DNA of 64,000 nt from Erodium maritimum (taxonomy: Eukaryota; Streptophyta; Magnoliopsida; Geraniales; Geraniaceae), in assembly GCA_963921825.1 (NCBI GenBank), contig OY997590.1:40689039-40753038 (forward strand), given 5' to 3'. The translations under genes were made by a program, and so were the position numbers. Position 1 is the first letter of the stretch, and every line of letters begins with the position of its first letter. The notes beneath the pieces were generated by a model. The model ran no database searches, was not told where the DNA came from, and saw nothing but the letters and a program-made list of their open reading frames with translations. Positions 49,094 to 59,947 of the stretch are shown here, one piece after another.

Positions 49094-50781
49094 TGTTGGG
49101 TCTCGAGGTAAGGTTGGAGATGAACCAACTCGCAGCGGAAAATCAATGAAAACCAAGAGACAATTAGAACCATGAAACAACTAACAAAGAATGGATTAAC
49201 AAGAGAAAAATTCAGCACTAGTTCTTACCAAAACAAGAACACCGGTTAACGAATGATTGGCTTGAGTCTCCAAGACGCCTACGTATCCACATGGGAATCA
49301 AAGCCACGTAGTTCTTCTCTTTGAGGACTCAAGAACACAAAAATGGAGGAGGAAACTAGCCAAACCCGAAATGGCCATGGAAGAGGGAGAGAAAATGTGT
49401 TTCCTATTCTTGTCTTGTGTTTGTTATGTTGAAAAAAGATGACTTAAACATAACAAAACCCATACTTGTCCAACTAAAGGCATGGGACAAGTATGGTGTC
49501 AAGTAAGGTGTAAATAGGACAAAGTATGGCAAGACAAGATTGGGTTAGGTGGTGAATCACCAACACCTTAATCCTTGTCTTGCTTACTTAGTACTAATTA
49601 ATCAAGACTTGATTAATTAGTTCCATGGGCCTTGGTTGCATGGGCCTTTCATGGGCCTCTTGGAACATGGCCCGTGACCATTTCCAACGAGGTCCCGTGA
49701 TTCGCTCATCGCCTCCATGCCTTCCATACCGGAAATGTCCAACATTATCCGACGCGATCAATCCCAAGACTCCAAGCCTTGTCTCGATCCGTAAAGTCCT
49801 ATTCACTTACGGGCACATGACCCAAAACCCAGTTTTGGTCATGTCCCGAGACAACTCCCTTTTGGCCATTCTCCATAAATGTGTCAATGAGTTTCATCCT
49901 CCGGTGTGACCCTTAGGTTTATGCATGTCAATAGATCAACGTAAAATCCCATTTTACTTGATCCTATTTAAGTGGCAACTAACGAGACTTTAGTATTGCC
50001 CGACATTACATAACGAATCGACCCTGTCGATTCTAACCTTTCCGTCGTCCCTGTCATTATCCTTTTATCTCCGATATCCTGATTGAGATAAGGCATAGAG
50101 CCGTCATCCTTATTATTCTCAATCACCGTTCCTTGATATGTGAGATGACTGAAGATATGATACCCAGTATCATGTGCATGGCCATGCTATTCTTCCAGTC
50201 ACTCTCGATCAAGTGGCCGAGAACCGATATCTTTCCCATACCTTAGTATGAGGGATAAATCCCTTAGCCGTCTTTCGTGTCACTCATGTAGCCCGTCCCC
50301 AAGCCAATCCTGGCCGTTATGGAAGCCCTGTTACGGACAACGTTAGGCTCAGGTCAAACTCAGTTGTTGACTACATAGCGATCACAAAGACTCCTTGGTC
50401 TAAGGATACATGACAAGCTACAACACTGAATATGTTCATGACTTAATCTATGGCACATATTCAGGGCGGGTCGTCCAATATCATGTCCCACATGATATCT
50501 ATGATCAGACTCCGGAATCCCATTCCAATGACTAACAGAACGTAAGCCATAAAGAGCCATCTTTCATACTAGTCGCTTCTAGTGAAGCTTTGTTGACTAG
50601 GGACCCATCGAGTGCGATCTATCTCGATCTATGGTTCTATTCGCATGGTGGGCATAGATCAGAGCACACATCGATATATTACTCCAACACATAAGTAATA
50701 TAAAGCCGCTTTAATTTTATTGCTAACGATGATATATACATTTGGACATTTAGGATTGAACTACGGGCACTAAGACTAACA
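49094..50781 (-). repeat. LTR (5' on the minus strand) of the inner copia element
   Basis: 1688 bp, near-identical to 42319-44006. The two differences seen are in the part around 50615-50655. Confidence 0.95.
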
Positions 50782-52240
50782 TTTAAGGCTTACGTTCTGT
50801 TAGTCATTGGAATGGGATTCCGGAGTCTGATCATAGATATCATGTGGGACATGATATTGGACGACCCGCCCTGAATATGTGCCAAAGATTAAGTCATGAA
50901 CATATTCAGTGTCGTAGCTTGTCATGTATCCTCAGGCCAAGGAGTCTTTGTGATCGCTATGTAGTCAACAACTGAGTTTGACCTGAGCCTAACGTTGTCC
51001 GTAACAGGGCTTCCATAACGGCCAGGATTGGCTTGGGGACGGGCTACATGAGTGACACGAAAGGCGGCTAAGGGATTTATCCCTCATACTGAGGTATGGG
51101 AAAGATATCGGTTCTCGGCCGCTTGATCGAGAGTGACTGAAAGAATAGCATGACCATGCACATGATATTGGGTATCATATCTTCAGTCATCTCACATATC
51201 AAGGAACGGTGATTGAGAATAATAAGGATGACGGCTCTATCCCTTATCTCAATCAGGATATCGGAGATAAAAGGATAATGACAGGGATGACGGAAAGGTT
51301 AGAATCGACAGGGTCGATTCGTTATGCAGTGTCAGGCAATACTAAAGTCTCGTTAGTCGCCACTTAAATAGGATCAAGTAAAATGGGATTTTACGTTGAT
51401 CTATTGACATGAATAAACCTAAGGGTCACACCGGAGGGTGAAACTCATTGACACATTTATGGAGAGCGGCCAAAAGGGAGTTGTCTCGGGACATGACCAA
51501 AACTGGGTTTTGGGTCATGTGCTCGTAAGTCAATAGGACTTTACGGATCAAGACGAGGCTTGGAGTTCTGGGATTGATCGCGTCGGATAATGTTGGACAT
51601 TTCCGGTATGGAAGGCTTGGAGGCGATGAGCGAATCACGGGACCTCGTTGGATATGGCCACGGGCCATGTTCCAAGAGGCCCATGAAAGGCCCATGCAAC
51701 CAAGACCCATGGAACTAATTAATCAAGTCTTGATTAATTAGTACTAAGTAAGGAAGACAAGGATTAAGGTGTTGGTGATTCACCACCTAACCCAATCTTG
51801 TCTAGCCATACTTTGTCCTATTTACACCTTTCTTGACACCATACTTGTCCCATGCCTTTAGTTGGACAAGTATGGGTTTTGTTATGTTTAAGTCATCTTT
51901 TTTTCAACATAACGAACACAAGACAAGAATAGGAAACACAACTTCTCTCCCCCTTCCCTTGCAATTTCGGGTTTGGCAAGCTCCCACCTCCATTTTTGTG
52001 TTCTTGAGTCATCAAAGAGAAGAACTACGTGGCTTTGATTCCCATGTGGATACGTAGGCATCTTGGAGACTCAAGTCAATCATTCGTTACCCGGTGTTCT
52101 TGTTTTGGTAAGAAATATTGCTGAATTTTTCTCTTGTGAATCCATTCTTTGTTAGTTGTTTCATGGTTTGAATCGTCTCTTTGTTTTCATTGATTTTCCT
52201 GCGAGTTGGTTCATCTCGAACCCTACCTCGAGACCCAACA
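50782..52240 (+). repeat. 3' LTR of the outer copia element, second part
   Basis: It resumes at TTTAAGGCTTACGTTCTG, exactly where the first part stopped at 42318, repeating the TTTAA duplication. It ends CTCGAGACCCAACA. Confidence 0.93.
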
Positions 52241-52389
52241 ACTACCTCCTCCTCCTCGGACGAAGTCAAAGTCTAATTTTAAACAAGAAGAGGTGATAAT
52301 CAGTACAAGTTCAGTCCAAAATTGTTCTTTAACTTATCGGCGAAGTCCGTTTTAATTTAATCGGTTTAAACTAAATAATTAATTAATCT

Positions 52390-52520
52390 GACCCAACCCG
52401 AATCCGGCCCGACTCGGAAACCGGACCCGAATCCGACCCGGATCAGACCTGGTCCAGACCCAGACCCGAACCTGACCCAGACCCGGACCCAGACCCGACC
52501 AGACCTGCGCCGGGCCTGCC
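52390..52520. repeat. GACCCG-type low-complexity tract
   Basis: Irregular repeats of GACCCG, GACCCA and GACCTG over about 130 bp inside the right part of the split gypsy-type LTR. They keep several frames open on the minus strand, which are not called as genes. Confidence 0.85.
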
Positions 52521-53426
52521 CCCGAGACCTTTCCTAGCTCGAGGCCCAGCCTGTCTCGAGTCGGGCTTGGTCCGAGGTCAATCATGGCCTGAGGCCCGGC
52601 TTGGTCGAGGGTAACGGCCGGTGAGGGTTTCGGTCTCGATGAGGCGGCGGCCGGCAGCTGGGGAGCTCGGAGGAACGCGTGGCTATGCTCGGGAGTGGCG
52701 GTAGAGCGTCGGCCTGACCTGGACGAGGACGGCAGTAGTTGGCACGCAACCAATGGCCTCCTCCGTCTCAGATCTGGCGAGAGTGAGAGGCTCGCCGGCG
52801 TGGGAGCAGCGATGGCGTTCGGTTAGGGTTTCGGCCGGCGTCGTTCCAGCAGAGCTCGTCCAAACCAGCGTCGCCCGCGAGAGGGTTTCCGGTGGGAGTT
52901 GTCGGGGAAGCTGAACGGGATGAGGGAGGCACGAACCCGTGCTGCTTTCTCTGTCGCCGACGCGGCGCGATTCGAACCTGGGAGAGAAGAACCAGAGCGA
53001 GAAGCTTTCGACGGCGGCGTCCAGATCTTGTTGCCGGTGTGGTCCGATTCGCACGCGAAAGCAGAGCACGGTGATGGCGAGGGTGGCGTCGAGTGAGATA
53101 GAGAGAGAGATCTGTGTCTCGGGATGCGTGCGCGAAATGTGAGAGACGATGAACAGTGCTAGGGTTTTGGTGGGAGGCCGAATTGGGCTTGGTTGGCTGG
53201 CTAGGCCGGCCCACTTTGGCTCTTGGGCTGACTGGTTGTCCTAAGGGTCTGATTTATGCCCAAACTTGAACCCACACACCTAATTTGGGCCTTTGGGGCC
53301 CACTTTTTGACCCATTTCCCTCGACCGACGGTCCAAATTATTAAATTAAATAAATAAGAAAAATAACGGTGAACGCCTCGTGTCTCTTGCCGGCAGTTAC
53401 CGACGTTGACCGGGACGGTCTTTACA

Positions 53427-53769
53427 GCGTCGAACAAAATTAAAATTAATTCAAGTCAGTGGACCTAATTGCCACAACACAACTTGGTTTTTCGCGATCT
53501 TCTAAACGAGTGTGTTCGTTTTATTTTTGTTACTCTTTTGCTCACATGTTTCTTTCTTGCCTACTTCATTTCTAGTATGAGGTAAACTTAAAATTATAAT
53601 GTAGACTTAATCAAAGTTAGCCTCCCACCCAAACTCAAATGTCTAGCCTTCCACAAGTTCAACTTGTTTCTGTACTTTGCCACAATAGAGTTCTAAGATT
53701 TGATTCTTCGAATATTAGCTCCCAACAAGAATCCTAGACATGGAATAAGAAGAGAACAAGGAGAACAAC
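53427..53769. other. unassigned spacer
   Basis: AT-rich spacer between the split gypsy-type LTR and the LINE. I see no gene or repeat in it. Its right edge is the copy of the putative LINE target duplication CAAGGATCTT at 53770-53779. Confidence 0.4.
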
Positions 53770-53993
53770 CAAGGATCTTTTTTTTTGATAAGCGAAGATT
53801 TATTAAGCATTCGTTCTATAAAGCATAGAATCGAAGCGAAGAAAACAACCCATACAGAGTTTTTTCCCCCTACCCAAACGGCTACAAGGAGCCATAAACC
53901 GAAAAACAAAACAGTCCAACAGTCTAAAAACAACAAAACCAAAAGCAACTTAAAAGCAGCAAAACAAGCACAGACATCCCACTCAAACAAAGC

Positions 53994-56900
53994 TCACTGC
54001 AGGCCGACACTTGGGCGCCCCTTCCTCCTCAGGCACCTAGCAGGGTCCCTCAGCCACAGCTCATAGGTGACACCAGAATGGAAAGACCCAGAATTCCACA
54101 GCAGGCTAAAGGAATGAATCTTCACCTTAGCTACCACCTCATCCACAGACACCATAACAGCATTAAAAACAGCCCCATTTCTCACCAACCAAACGTGCCA
54201 CAAAGTCAGATATCCAACCTGCACCCACCCCCTCCACCACAACTTCGAACCCAGACCCTTCCACCACAACAAAACTTCAGCAACCGTCCTAGGCATAGGA
54301 CCAAAAATACCCCACCAAGCAAAGATTTTCGACCAAATCACCCCAGGAAACTGGCAATGCAACAACAAATGATCCACCCCTTCAAAAGAAGACTTACAAA
54401 ACAGGCAGAGCATTCGGTTTAGAGAAATGTGGACCCCCTGCTCTCCAGGAACTCCATAGTGGGTAAGGCCCTGTGAGCCGCCAACCAAACAAAAACGCTG
54501 TACTTTGGAGGAAGCCCTTTCACCCAGAGGACCGAGGCCCAACCGACCGGCCTACGGCCATCACCGATCCCCACCAACTCAAAATAAGACCGCGCCACAG
54601 AAAAACCCTTCGGCTGTTTCACCCAGACCAACGAATCATACTTCTCGGGCTGTAACTGCACTCCCGCCAACAAATCCATGAGAGTCTCGGCCAGAGCCTC
54701 CTCCCAGGCTTCTAAAACCCCAATATAACCCACTCTCCAATGCCCCAACGACCAAAAATACTCCACCTTGGCATACTTAGCTGGGCAAGCCAAGAACAAG
54801 GACGGAAACCTATATCTCAAGGGCATATCACCAACCCAAACGTCCTCCCAGAAAGAGATTCGGTCCCCTCTCCCCAAAGACCAGTGCACACCTTGGTTCC
54901 CAAACAACTCCAAGAAGCTCGGGTCCTTGGCAAGGAAGATAATATGGGAGAGCAAAAAAGACGAACCAGGTTTGTCCAATTTGGCCAAATCCCAATCAGC
55001 CGGATTCCAACCATACAGAGCACAAACAACCTTCTTCCACAGAGAATCAGCCTCCGATGCAAACCTCCACCACCACTTAGCCAACAGACTAATGTTCATC
55101 GCCTCCAACCGCCTAATCCCAAGGCCACCTTCATCCCGACTCCTACAAACCATATCCCACTTCACTTTACAAAACATTTTACCTGTGTAAGGGTTGGTCC
55201 ACAGAAAACGCCTTTGCCAGGCCTCCAGAATAGCAATGACCTTCTTAGGGGCTCGCAGAAGGGACATATAGAAGATGGGCAACGCCGATAGAGTAGACTT
55301 AATCAGCACAATACGACCTGCCATGTTGAGGTTCTTCAACTTCCACAACCCCAAAGACTTCTTAAACTTCTCCACCATGGGATCCCACGAGGCTACCTTC
55401 CTTGGATTCGCTCCCAGCCAGAAACCAAGGTACTTCATAGGAAGTGACCCCAACTGACAACCCAAAACCTGATAAACAGCAGTGGCCGAACACCTGTCCT
55501 CGTTCAAAATGACTGTCGTGGACTTATGGAAATTAATCTTCAACCCCGAACCCTTCTGAAAGTGATCCAACAGGTCCTTCAAAAAAGCTATACCCACCAA
55601 ATCCCCTTTCACAAACAGAAGGGTATCGTCTGCAAATTGAAGATGGGAAACAGAAAGACCATAAGCCCCGATATCAACACCCTGAAAACACCCACATCTC
55701 TTCCCCTCCTCCAACAATTGATGTAAGCCTTCAACTGCAACCAAGAATAAAAAAGGAGACAAAGGACAACCCTGCCGAATACCATTAGTAACCGGGAAAT
55801 CACCACTGGGCGAGCCATTGATCAACACTGAGACATGAGCACGAAAGCAACTCTGCATCCACCCTCTCCACCTCCCACCAAAACCCATTGCTTCCAAAAC
55901 AAGGTCAATGTACCCCCAATGGACTTTATCATAGGCCTTTTCGAAGTCTAACTTTAAGAGAACAACTTCTTCTTTAGACCTCTTCAACTTTTGAATCAGC
56001 TCCGAAGCTATAAGAACACCATCTACCAACTGCCTCCCAGCCACAAACCCACTCTGAGTGTCGCTAATCACCCCCGGGAGTAGCTTCTTCATCCGATTGA
56101 CTAACACCTTCGCCAAAATCTTGTAAGGGCCAGATATCAAGCTGATCGGCCGAAAGTCCTCAAAACCACCAGTCGCCCCTGACTTCGGAATCAGTGTCAA
56201 AAAGGACGAATTAATACCCTTTCCCAGCTTACCGGATGCATGGAAGGCCGTCAAGAAATTCAACACATCAGCCCCCACTATGCTCTAGCAAACTCGGTAG
56301 AACCTCATCGAGAACCCGTCAGGCCCGGGAGCCTTTTCCCCACCACAACCCTTCACCGCCAACAACACTTCCTCCGCCCCAAAGCCCGCTTCCAACCATT
56401 CGGCCTGAACCACCGAAATGATTCTAAAGGGTAAAACCGGCAAACCGACCTCCAACCTCGGGTCTACCGAAAACCGTGCAGAAAAGTGATCCACCGCTGC
56501 CTGTTTGACCTCTCTCGGGCCCGAAACAATAGCTTGGCCCACACGCAACCGAGAAACCATGTTCCTCGTGGCCCTAAAATTAGCAAACCGATGGAAGAAG
56601 CGCGTGCACCTATCGCCCCCTTTGAACCAGCGAAACCGGGCCTTTTGACACCAAACCTTGGCCAGCCAACGTTGTTTTCGAAGAAGGCGAGCCCTACACA
56701 AAGCCCGCTTCTCACGTTCCTCACCAGACAGCACCCTGTCATCCAACAAAACATCCCAGGTATCCAATTCAGAGACCAAAGAAGCAACCTCTGTCTCCAA
56801 TTTTCCAAAAACCACCCTGTTCCACACTTAAAGATCCCGTCTAAGGTTCTTCAATTTCACCCAAAGCACATAATCTGGCTCCCCCTCCACAATATAGGAC

Positions 56901-57694
56901 TCCCATAACATTCGAACAGTGGGCAAAAAGGATTTATGCTCCAACCAAACATTCAAAAAACGCACCGGCTTTGGACCCCAATCAATCACCTCCATCCCCA
57001 AAAGCACCGGCCGATGATCAGAAACTCCTTTGGGTAAACTACTCTGCTCTAAGACACCAAAGGCTAATAAAGCCTCCAGGGAAACTAGAAAGCGATCCAA
57101 CCTTGATGCCTTAGAACCCGAGTCATACCAGGTAAACTTAGCCCCTGCCAAGGGAAAATCAACCAGGTGCATATCCTCCACAAAATGTGCAAACGCCAGA
57201 CTATCACCCCTGTTAAAACTACAACCACGCCGATCCTCCACAGAAAGAACCGAATTAAAGTCCCCTCCCACAAACAGGACATCACATAACTGCGAACGTT
57301 TCGCACACAAATCAGCCCAAAAAACCACCCTATCACGAGGTTTGCATGGTGCATAAACATTCACAAAGCTAACTGGGGTATCCGAGCTAACATGTAACCC
57401 ATTCCAACATATTAAATTATGATCCAACAAGGAATTCGACTTGGAAAAAACCGAAAGTCTCCAAGCCAATAATACTCCCCCGGCCGTCCCATCCGCCGGG
57501 ACCCAATCACAACCCCAACCGGTGTCCAAACCACGGCTACGTAACACAACCGAGCTTACAACTGAAAGCTTAGTCTCTTGTAACAAAATCACATCAACAT
57601 CAAATGAAAGAATCAACTTTTTAATGCAACTCCGCTTAGCATCAGAGTGCATACCTCTCACGTTCCACGTGAGGAATTTCATCAAACAAATCAC
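53994..57694 (-). pseudogene. LINE ORF2: endonuclease, reverse transcriptase, zf-RVT
   Basis: N-terminal apurinic-type endonuclease (TWNVRGMHSDAK, LLQETKLS, FVNVYAPC, VGGDFNSV, GVSDHRPVLL; about 57680-56990); a linker; reverse transcriptase (KAPGPDGFSMRFY near 56310, FRPISLISGPYKIL, QSGFVAGRQLVDG, LLKLDFEKAYDKVHWGYI, GIRQGCPLSPFLF, LQFADDTLLF with the FADD active site near 55630); and the zinc-binding C terminus (GLPPKYSVFVWLAAHRALPT, CLFCKSSFEGVDHLLLHC near 54410-54360). The enzyme nicks the target and copies the RNA in place. In-frame stops at about 56827 and 56286 and a frame change near 54420 interrupt it. The start MKFLTWNVRG at 57679 is the best fit. Confidence 0.92.
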
Positions 57695-58991
57695 AAAAAA
57701 GACCCCAAAACGGGGTCACCCGGCGTACCTGAAAAGTCAGCCGAACTACTGTGCTCGCTATCACTAAGCGCCTCGTCTTGCAAAGACCTTTGGGGTATCT
57801 CGAGGTCCAACGAATCGAATTGCTCCAACACCAACGGACCAAGATCAAGGGCCTTCTTTCCAACCTTCTTGCAATACGACCAATCACCTGAACCGTCCTT
57901 TAACTTCCGGGCAATATCAATCATAACCGGCCCGGAGCTGCCCCCCATTCCTACTGACCGAGAACGTGCCCGAGTTTGATAAATAGTGGTGGGTGTTGCC
58001 ACTACTTTCGGCGCACCTTTCTTCGGCCTCCCCCGTTTTCGTTGCTACTGCACACCGGCCACCGGCAAGGGACCAGCTGCCAGGAAGGACTCCCGCGCCG
58101 GCTCCACTGATACGGAAACAGGTTTCGAAGATACAAGACTCGTCCTTCCTCCCACTTCCTCGCTATCCCCAAACAGGCGTGAGAATGGGGTTATGATCGG
58201 CCTAGAATGAACTGACCGGACTGGGCTCAGTGTGACCTCAACCGAATGGGCCTTGGAAGAACCAGTATCGGTTTTGGCTAAGGAACGTACCGGCTCCAAT
58301 GACTGCTCAGGTGACGAACAATCCAACGAAGAACCCGAATCTGCAGCTCTCCCAACACTTCTGAACGGGACCTCCTTAGAAGCAATCGGAGTAAGCACCA
58401 CCGGGAAAACTCCCGACTCAACCGCGAGGTCCACCTCCACAGTCCCGGGCAAGACGCAATTACAGTGCACCAGCACAAAGGCTCTTCCAAAAGAGTCCCC
58501 TTTGTGGTCAGTATCAATTATACTAACTACCTTCCCAACAGAACCAGCAATGCGCCCAAAATTCTCCTTGGACCAACCATGGAATGGGACACCCAACACC
58601 TCAAACCACCTAAAGCAACCAGGTTCCTTCAATAGAGATGCCGGCCCATCCACCACCTCGAACCAAGTACGCAACCAATTGACGCCCGTCCCTCTCAACT
58701 CCTGTGCAAAAACAGGATCAGGGCAGCTGATAAGGAATACTCTATTCCCAAAACCTCGTACTTCGACGTCAAACACCCCTTGTCTGCCCATCGCTTCCTG
58801 AATGTCACTGAAAGTGCTCTCATTCTGAGCAACCCCCAACACGCCGGTCACCGTCAGAGAAGCATGGGCCTCCACGACTACCCCATTCACGACCGGTTTT
58901 GCCTTTGGCTCTGATCTCCCCCCTGGCGCTACAGGCGCAGCACTGGTCCTCGGTCTGGCCTTCAAATCGTAAGCCACCAGCAGTCTATGTA
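57691..58991 (-). pseudogene. LINE ORF1 (gag-like, DUF4283-type), 5'-truncated
   Basis: It contains a DUF4283-like nucleic-acid-binding domain (ALTVTG-type entry, GVFDVEVRGFGNRVFLISC, WLRTWFEVVDGPASLL, WFEVLGVPFHGWS, GSVGKVVSIIDTDH; about 58850-58440), then a serine-rich linker and a basic KRGRPKKG AT-hook-like patch near 58030. An in-frame TAG at 58045-58047 splits off the last part, which continues in the same frame to 57691 (GDWSYCKKVGKKALDLGP). An apparent upstream extension past 58992 to 59127 lies beyond the putative target duplication, so it is probably flanking DNA. ORF1 proteins bind LINE RNA. Confidence 0.78.
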
Positions 58992-59125
58992 CAAGGATCT
59001 TAGTTGTCATTTCATGAGATAAATCAAGAGGATTAATAACAGTTACACTTAACAGATAGAGTAGTTTTCGAGCTGGTAGGGCTAGATCATGTCTAAGGAA
59101 GAGAGATAGCGTTGTCAGCAAGGCC

Positions 59126-59296
59126 ATGGTGGTGGTTGCAGCACGTGAGAAGGCTATGCTTGAAGCAGATCAAGAACATGCCCGGGTGATAAACAATGTC
59201 ATGAAGCAATGTCGGAACCGAGTCAAGAAAATTGGACTCAGCGAGCTCGATGAGAAGGTGATTGAGGTAGAAGTCATGGGCGAGGCACTAAGATAG
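59126..59296 (+). CDS. hypothetical 56-residue coiled-coil-like frame
   Basis: ATG at 59126 opens a frame to TAG at 59294-59296: MVVVAAREKAMLEADQEHAR, then VINNVMKQCRNRVKKIGLSE and LDEKVIEVEVMGEALR. The composition (many E, K, R, V, A, no Pro) suggests a helix or coiled coil. It lies between the LINE and the TRIM and matches no family that I recognise. It could be the end of an older gene or gag fragment cut by the LINE, or chance. Confidence 0.25.
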   Translation: MVVVAAREKAMLEADQEHARVINNVMKQCRNRVKKIGLSELDEKVIEVEVMGEALR

Positions 59297-59394
59297 TTTA
59301 GCGATGGCATAATGATGATCCAGACCAAAGCAATGGCGATGACGATAAAGTTGAGGTTGGTCTGGTACTTGGAGATCTCGGACTAGGTACAAGT

Positions 59395-59744
59395 TGTTGA
59401 AGTATAATTCCCACATCGAAAGTGTGTGGACGAATTGAACACTTGAGAAGAATATTAGTGATTCCACCCATTAGTTCAAGCTTTGGGGTTGGATTGAGCT
59501 TTAACATTGTATCAAAGCCTGGTTCAGCCTATGACCCGTTTATCACCTCCACCCTGTGGTCTCTAGTCATATGTAGATGTCCAGTCCTGGTATGACCCAT
59601 GTGTAGATGTCCAGTCCTACACATGAGGGGGATGTTGAAGTATAATTCCCACATTGAAAGTGTGTGGACGAATTGAACACTTGATAAGCATATTAGAGTT
59701 TCCACCCATTAGTTCCAGCTTTTGGGTTGGATTGGACTTTAATA
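59395..59744 (+). mobile_element. TRIM (miniature LTR retrotransposon), 350 bp
   Basis: Two direct terminal repeats of exactly 112 bp (59395-59506 and 59633-59744) start TGTTGAAGTATAATTCCCACAT. The left one ends TTTAACA and is followed by a primer-site-like TTGTATCAAAGCC. The right one is preceded by the purine tract GAGGGGGATG. The spacer is only 126 bp with no coding capacity and contains a short direct repeat (GTAGATGTCCAGTCCT twice). Flanking CAAGT (59390-59394) and CAGGT (59745-59749) are likely the target duplication. The terminal repeats differ at several positions, so it is not recent. Confidence 0.85.
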
Positions 59745-59947
59745 CAGGTGAGTCGAAAGTGGAAGCCAACAAAAATGAGAGAATGAAAAATGGCCATGTT
59801 CACAAGACTCAGAAATGAGAAAGTACTTGAAAAGCGACAAGGTTGTTGGTGTGATTATGCTAAGAAAATGTAGGATGTTTACATTTTTTGTAGTGTTTGA
59901 AACAGATGTATTTTTTTCAGTATGAGATGTATTGAAAGAAAAAAGAA

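Larger units (their letters stand above)
42319..50781 (-). mobile_element. young Ty1/copia element on the minus strand
   Basis: A complete element with two 1688-bp LTRs (42319-44006 and 49094-50781), perfect TTTAA duplications (42314-42318 and 50782-50786), a primer site on the minus strand at 49081-49092 and all copia domains in order. I saw only two LTR differences in a by-eye comparison. That is about 0.1%, or tens of thousands of years under the usual rate assumption. It belongs to the same family as the element it landed in. Despite its youth the coding part is broken, with about half a dozen breaks. Confidence 0.95.
35391..52240 (+). mobile_element. Ty1/copia element on the + strand, with a second copy in its 3' LTR
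   Basis: The 5' LTR is 35391-37046, the interior 37047-42086, and the 3' LTR is 42087-42318 continuing at 50782-52240 after the inserted minus-strand copy. Flanking bases are GCTAC (35386-35390) and ACTAC (52241-52245), a 4-of-5 match. Domain order gag, integrase, RT, RNase H shows Ty1/copia. A Tork-type lineage is possible but not certain. LTR samples differ by about 2-3%, so this copy is older than the one inside it. The coding part is broken, with perhaps eight or more breaks. Confidence 0.93.
34270..53426 (-). mobile_element. gypsy-type LTR on the minus strand, split by the copia nest
   Basis: The left part (about 34270-35390) carries on the minus strand the motif GAGCGAAAGCTCACCCC beside CTTTTCCTA, as in the Tekay-like LTRs. 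The right part (52241-53426) ends on the minus strand as TGTAAAGACCGTCCCGGTCAACG, resembling their start (TGTAAGAACCACTCCCGGTCAACG). Together they make about 2.3 kb in the right order for one LTR interrupted by the copia insertion. Its 3' end near 34270 is not sharp and no target duplication was found. It is more diverged than the other gypsy LTRs here. Confidence 0.55.
53780..58991 (-). mobile_element. L1-type LINE, minus strand, 5'-truncated
   Basis: On the minus strand: an ORF1 part (58991 to 57691), ORF2 with endonuclease, reverse transcriptase and a C-terminal zinc-binding region (57694 to 53994), a 3' UTR of about 210 bp, and a poly(A) tail seen as the T run at about 53778-53786. Ten-base direct repeats CAAGGATCTT flank it at 53770-53779 and 58992-59001 and are likely the target duplication. 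If so, the element starts inside ORF1, as expected of target-primed reverse transcription that stopped early. Two in-frame stops and one frame change in ORF2, plus one stop in ORF1, show it is dead. Confidence 0.88.

Noticed and set aside
52683-53214. Overlapping GC-rich frames on both strands
   Set aside because: They overlap each other in opposite directions in biased sequence within an LTR-like segment, and no domain is recognisable.
54078-58801. Many + strand frames across the LINE
   Set aside because: They are antisense shadows of ORF1 and ORF2, which carry the recognisable domains on the minus strand.
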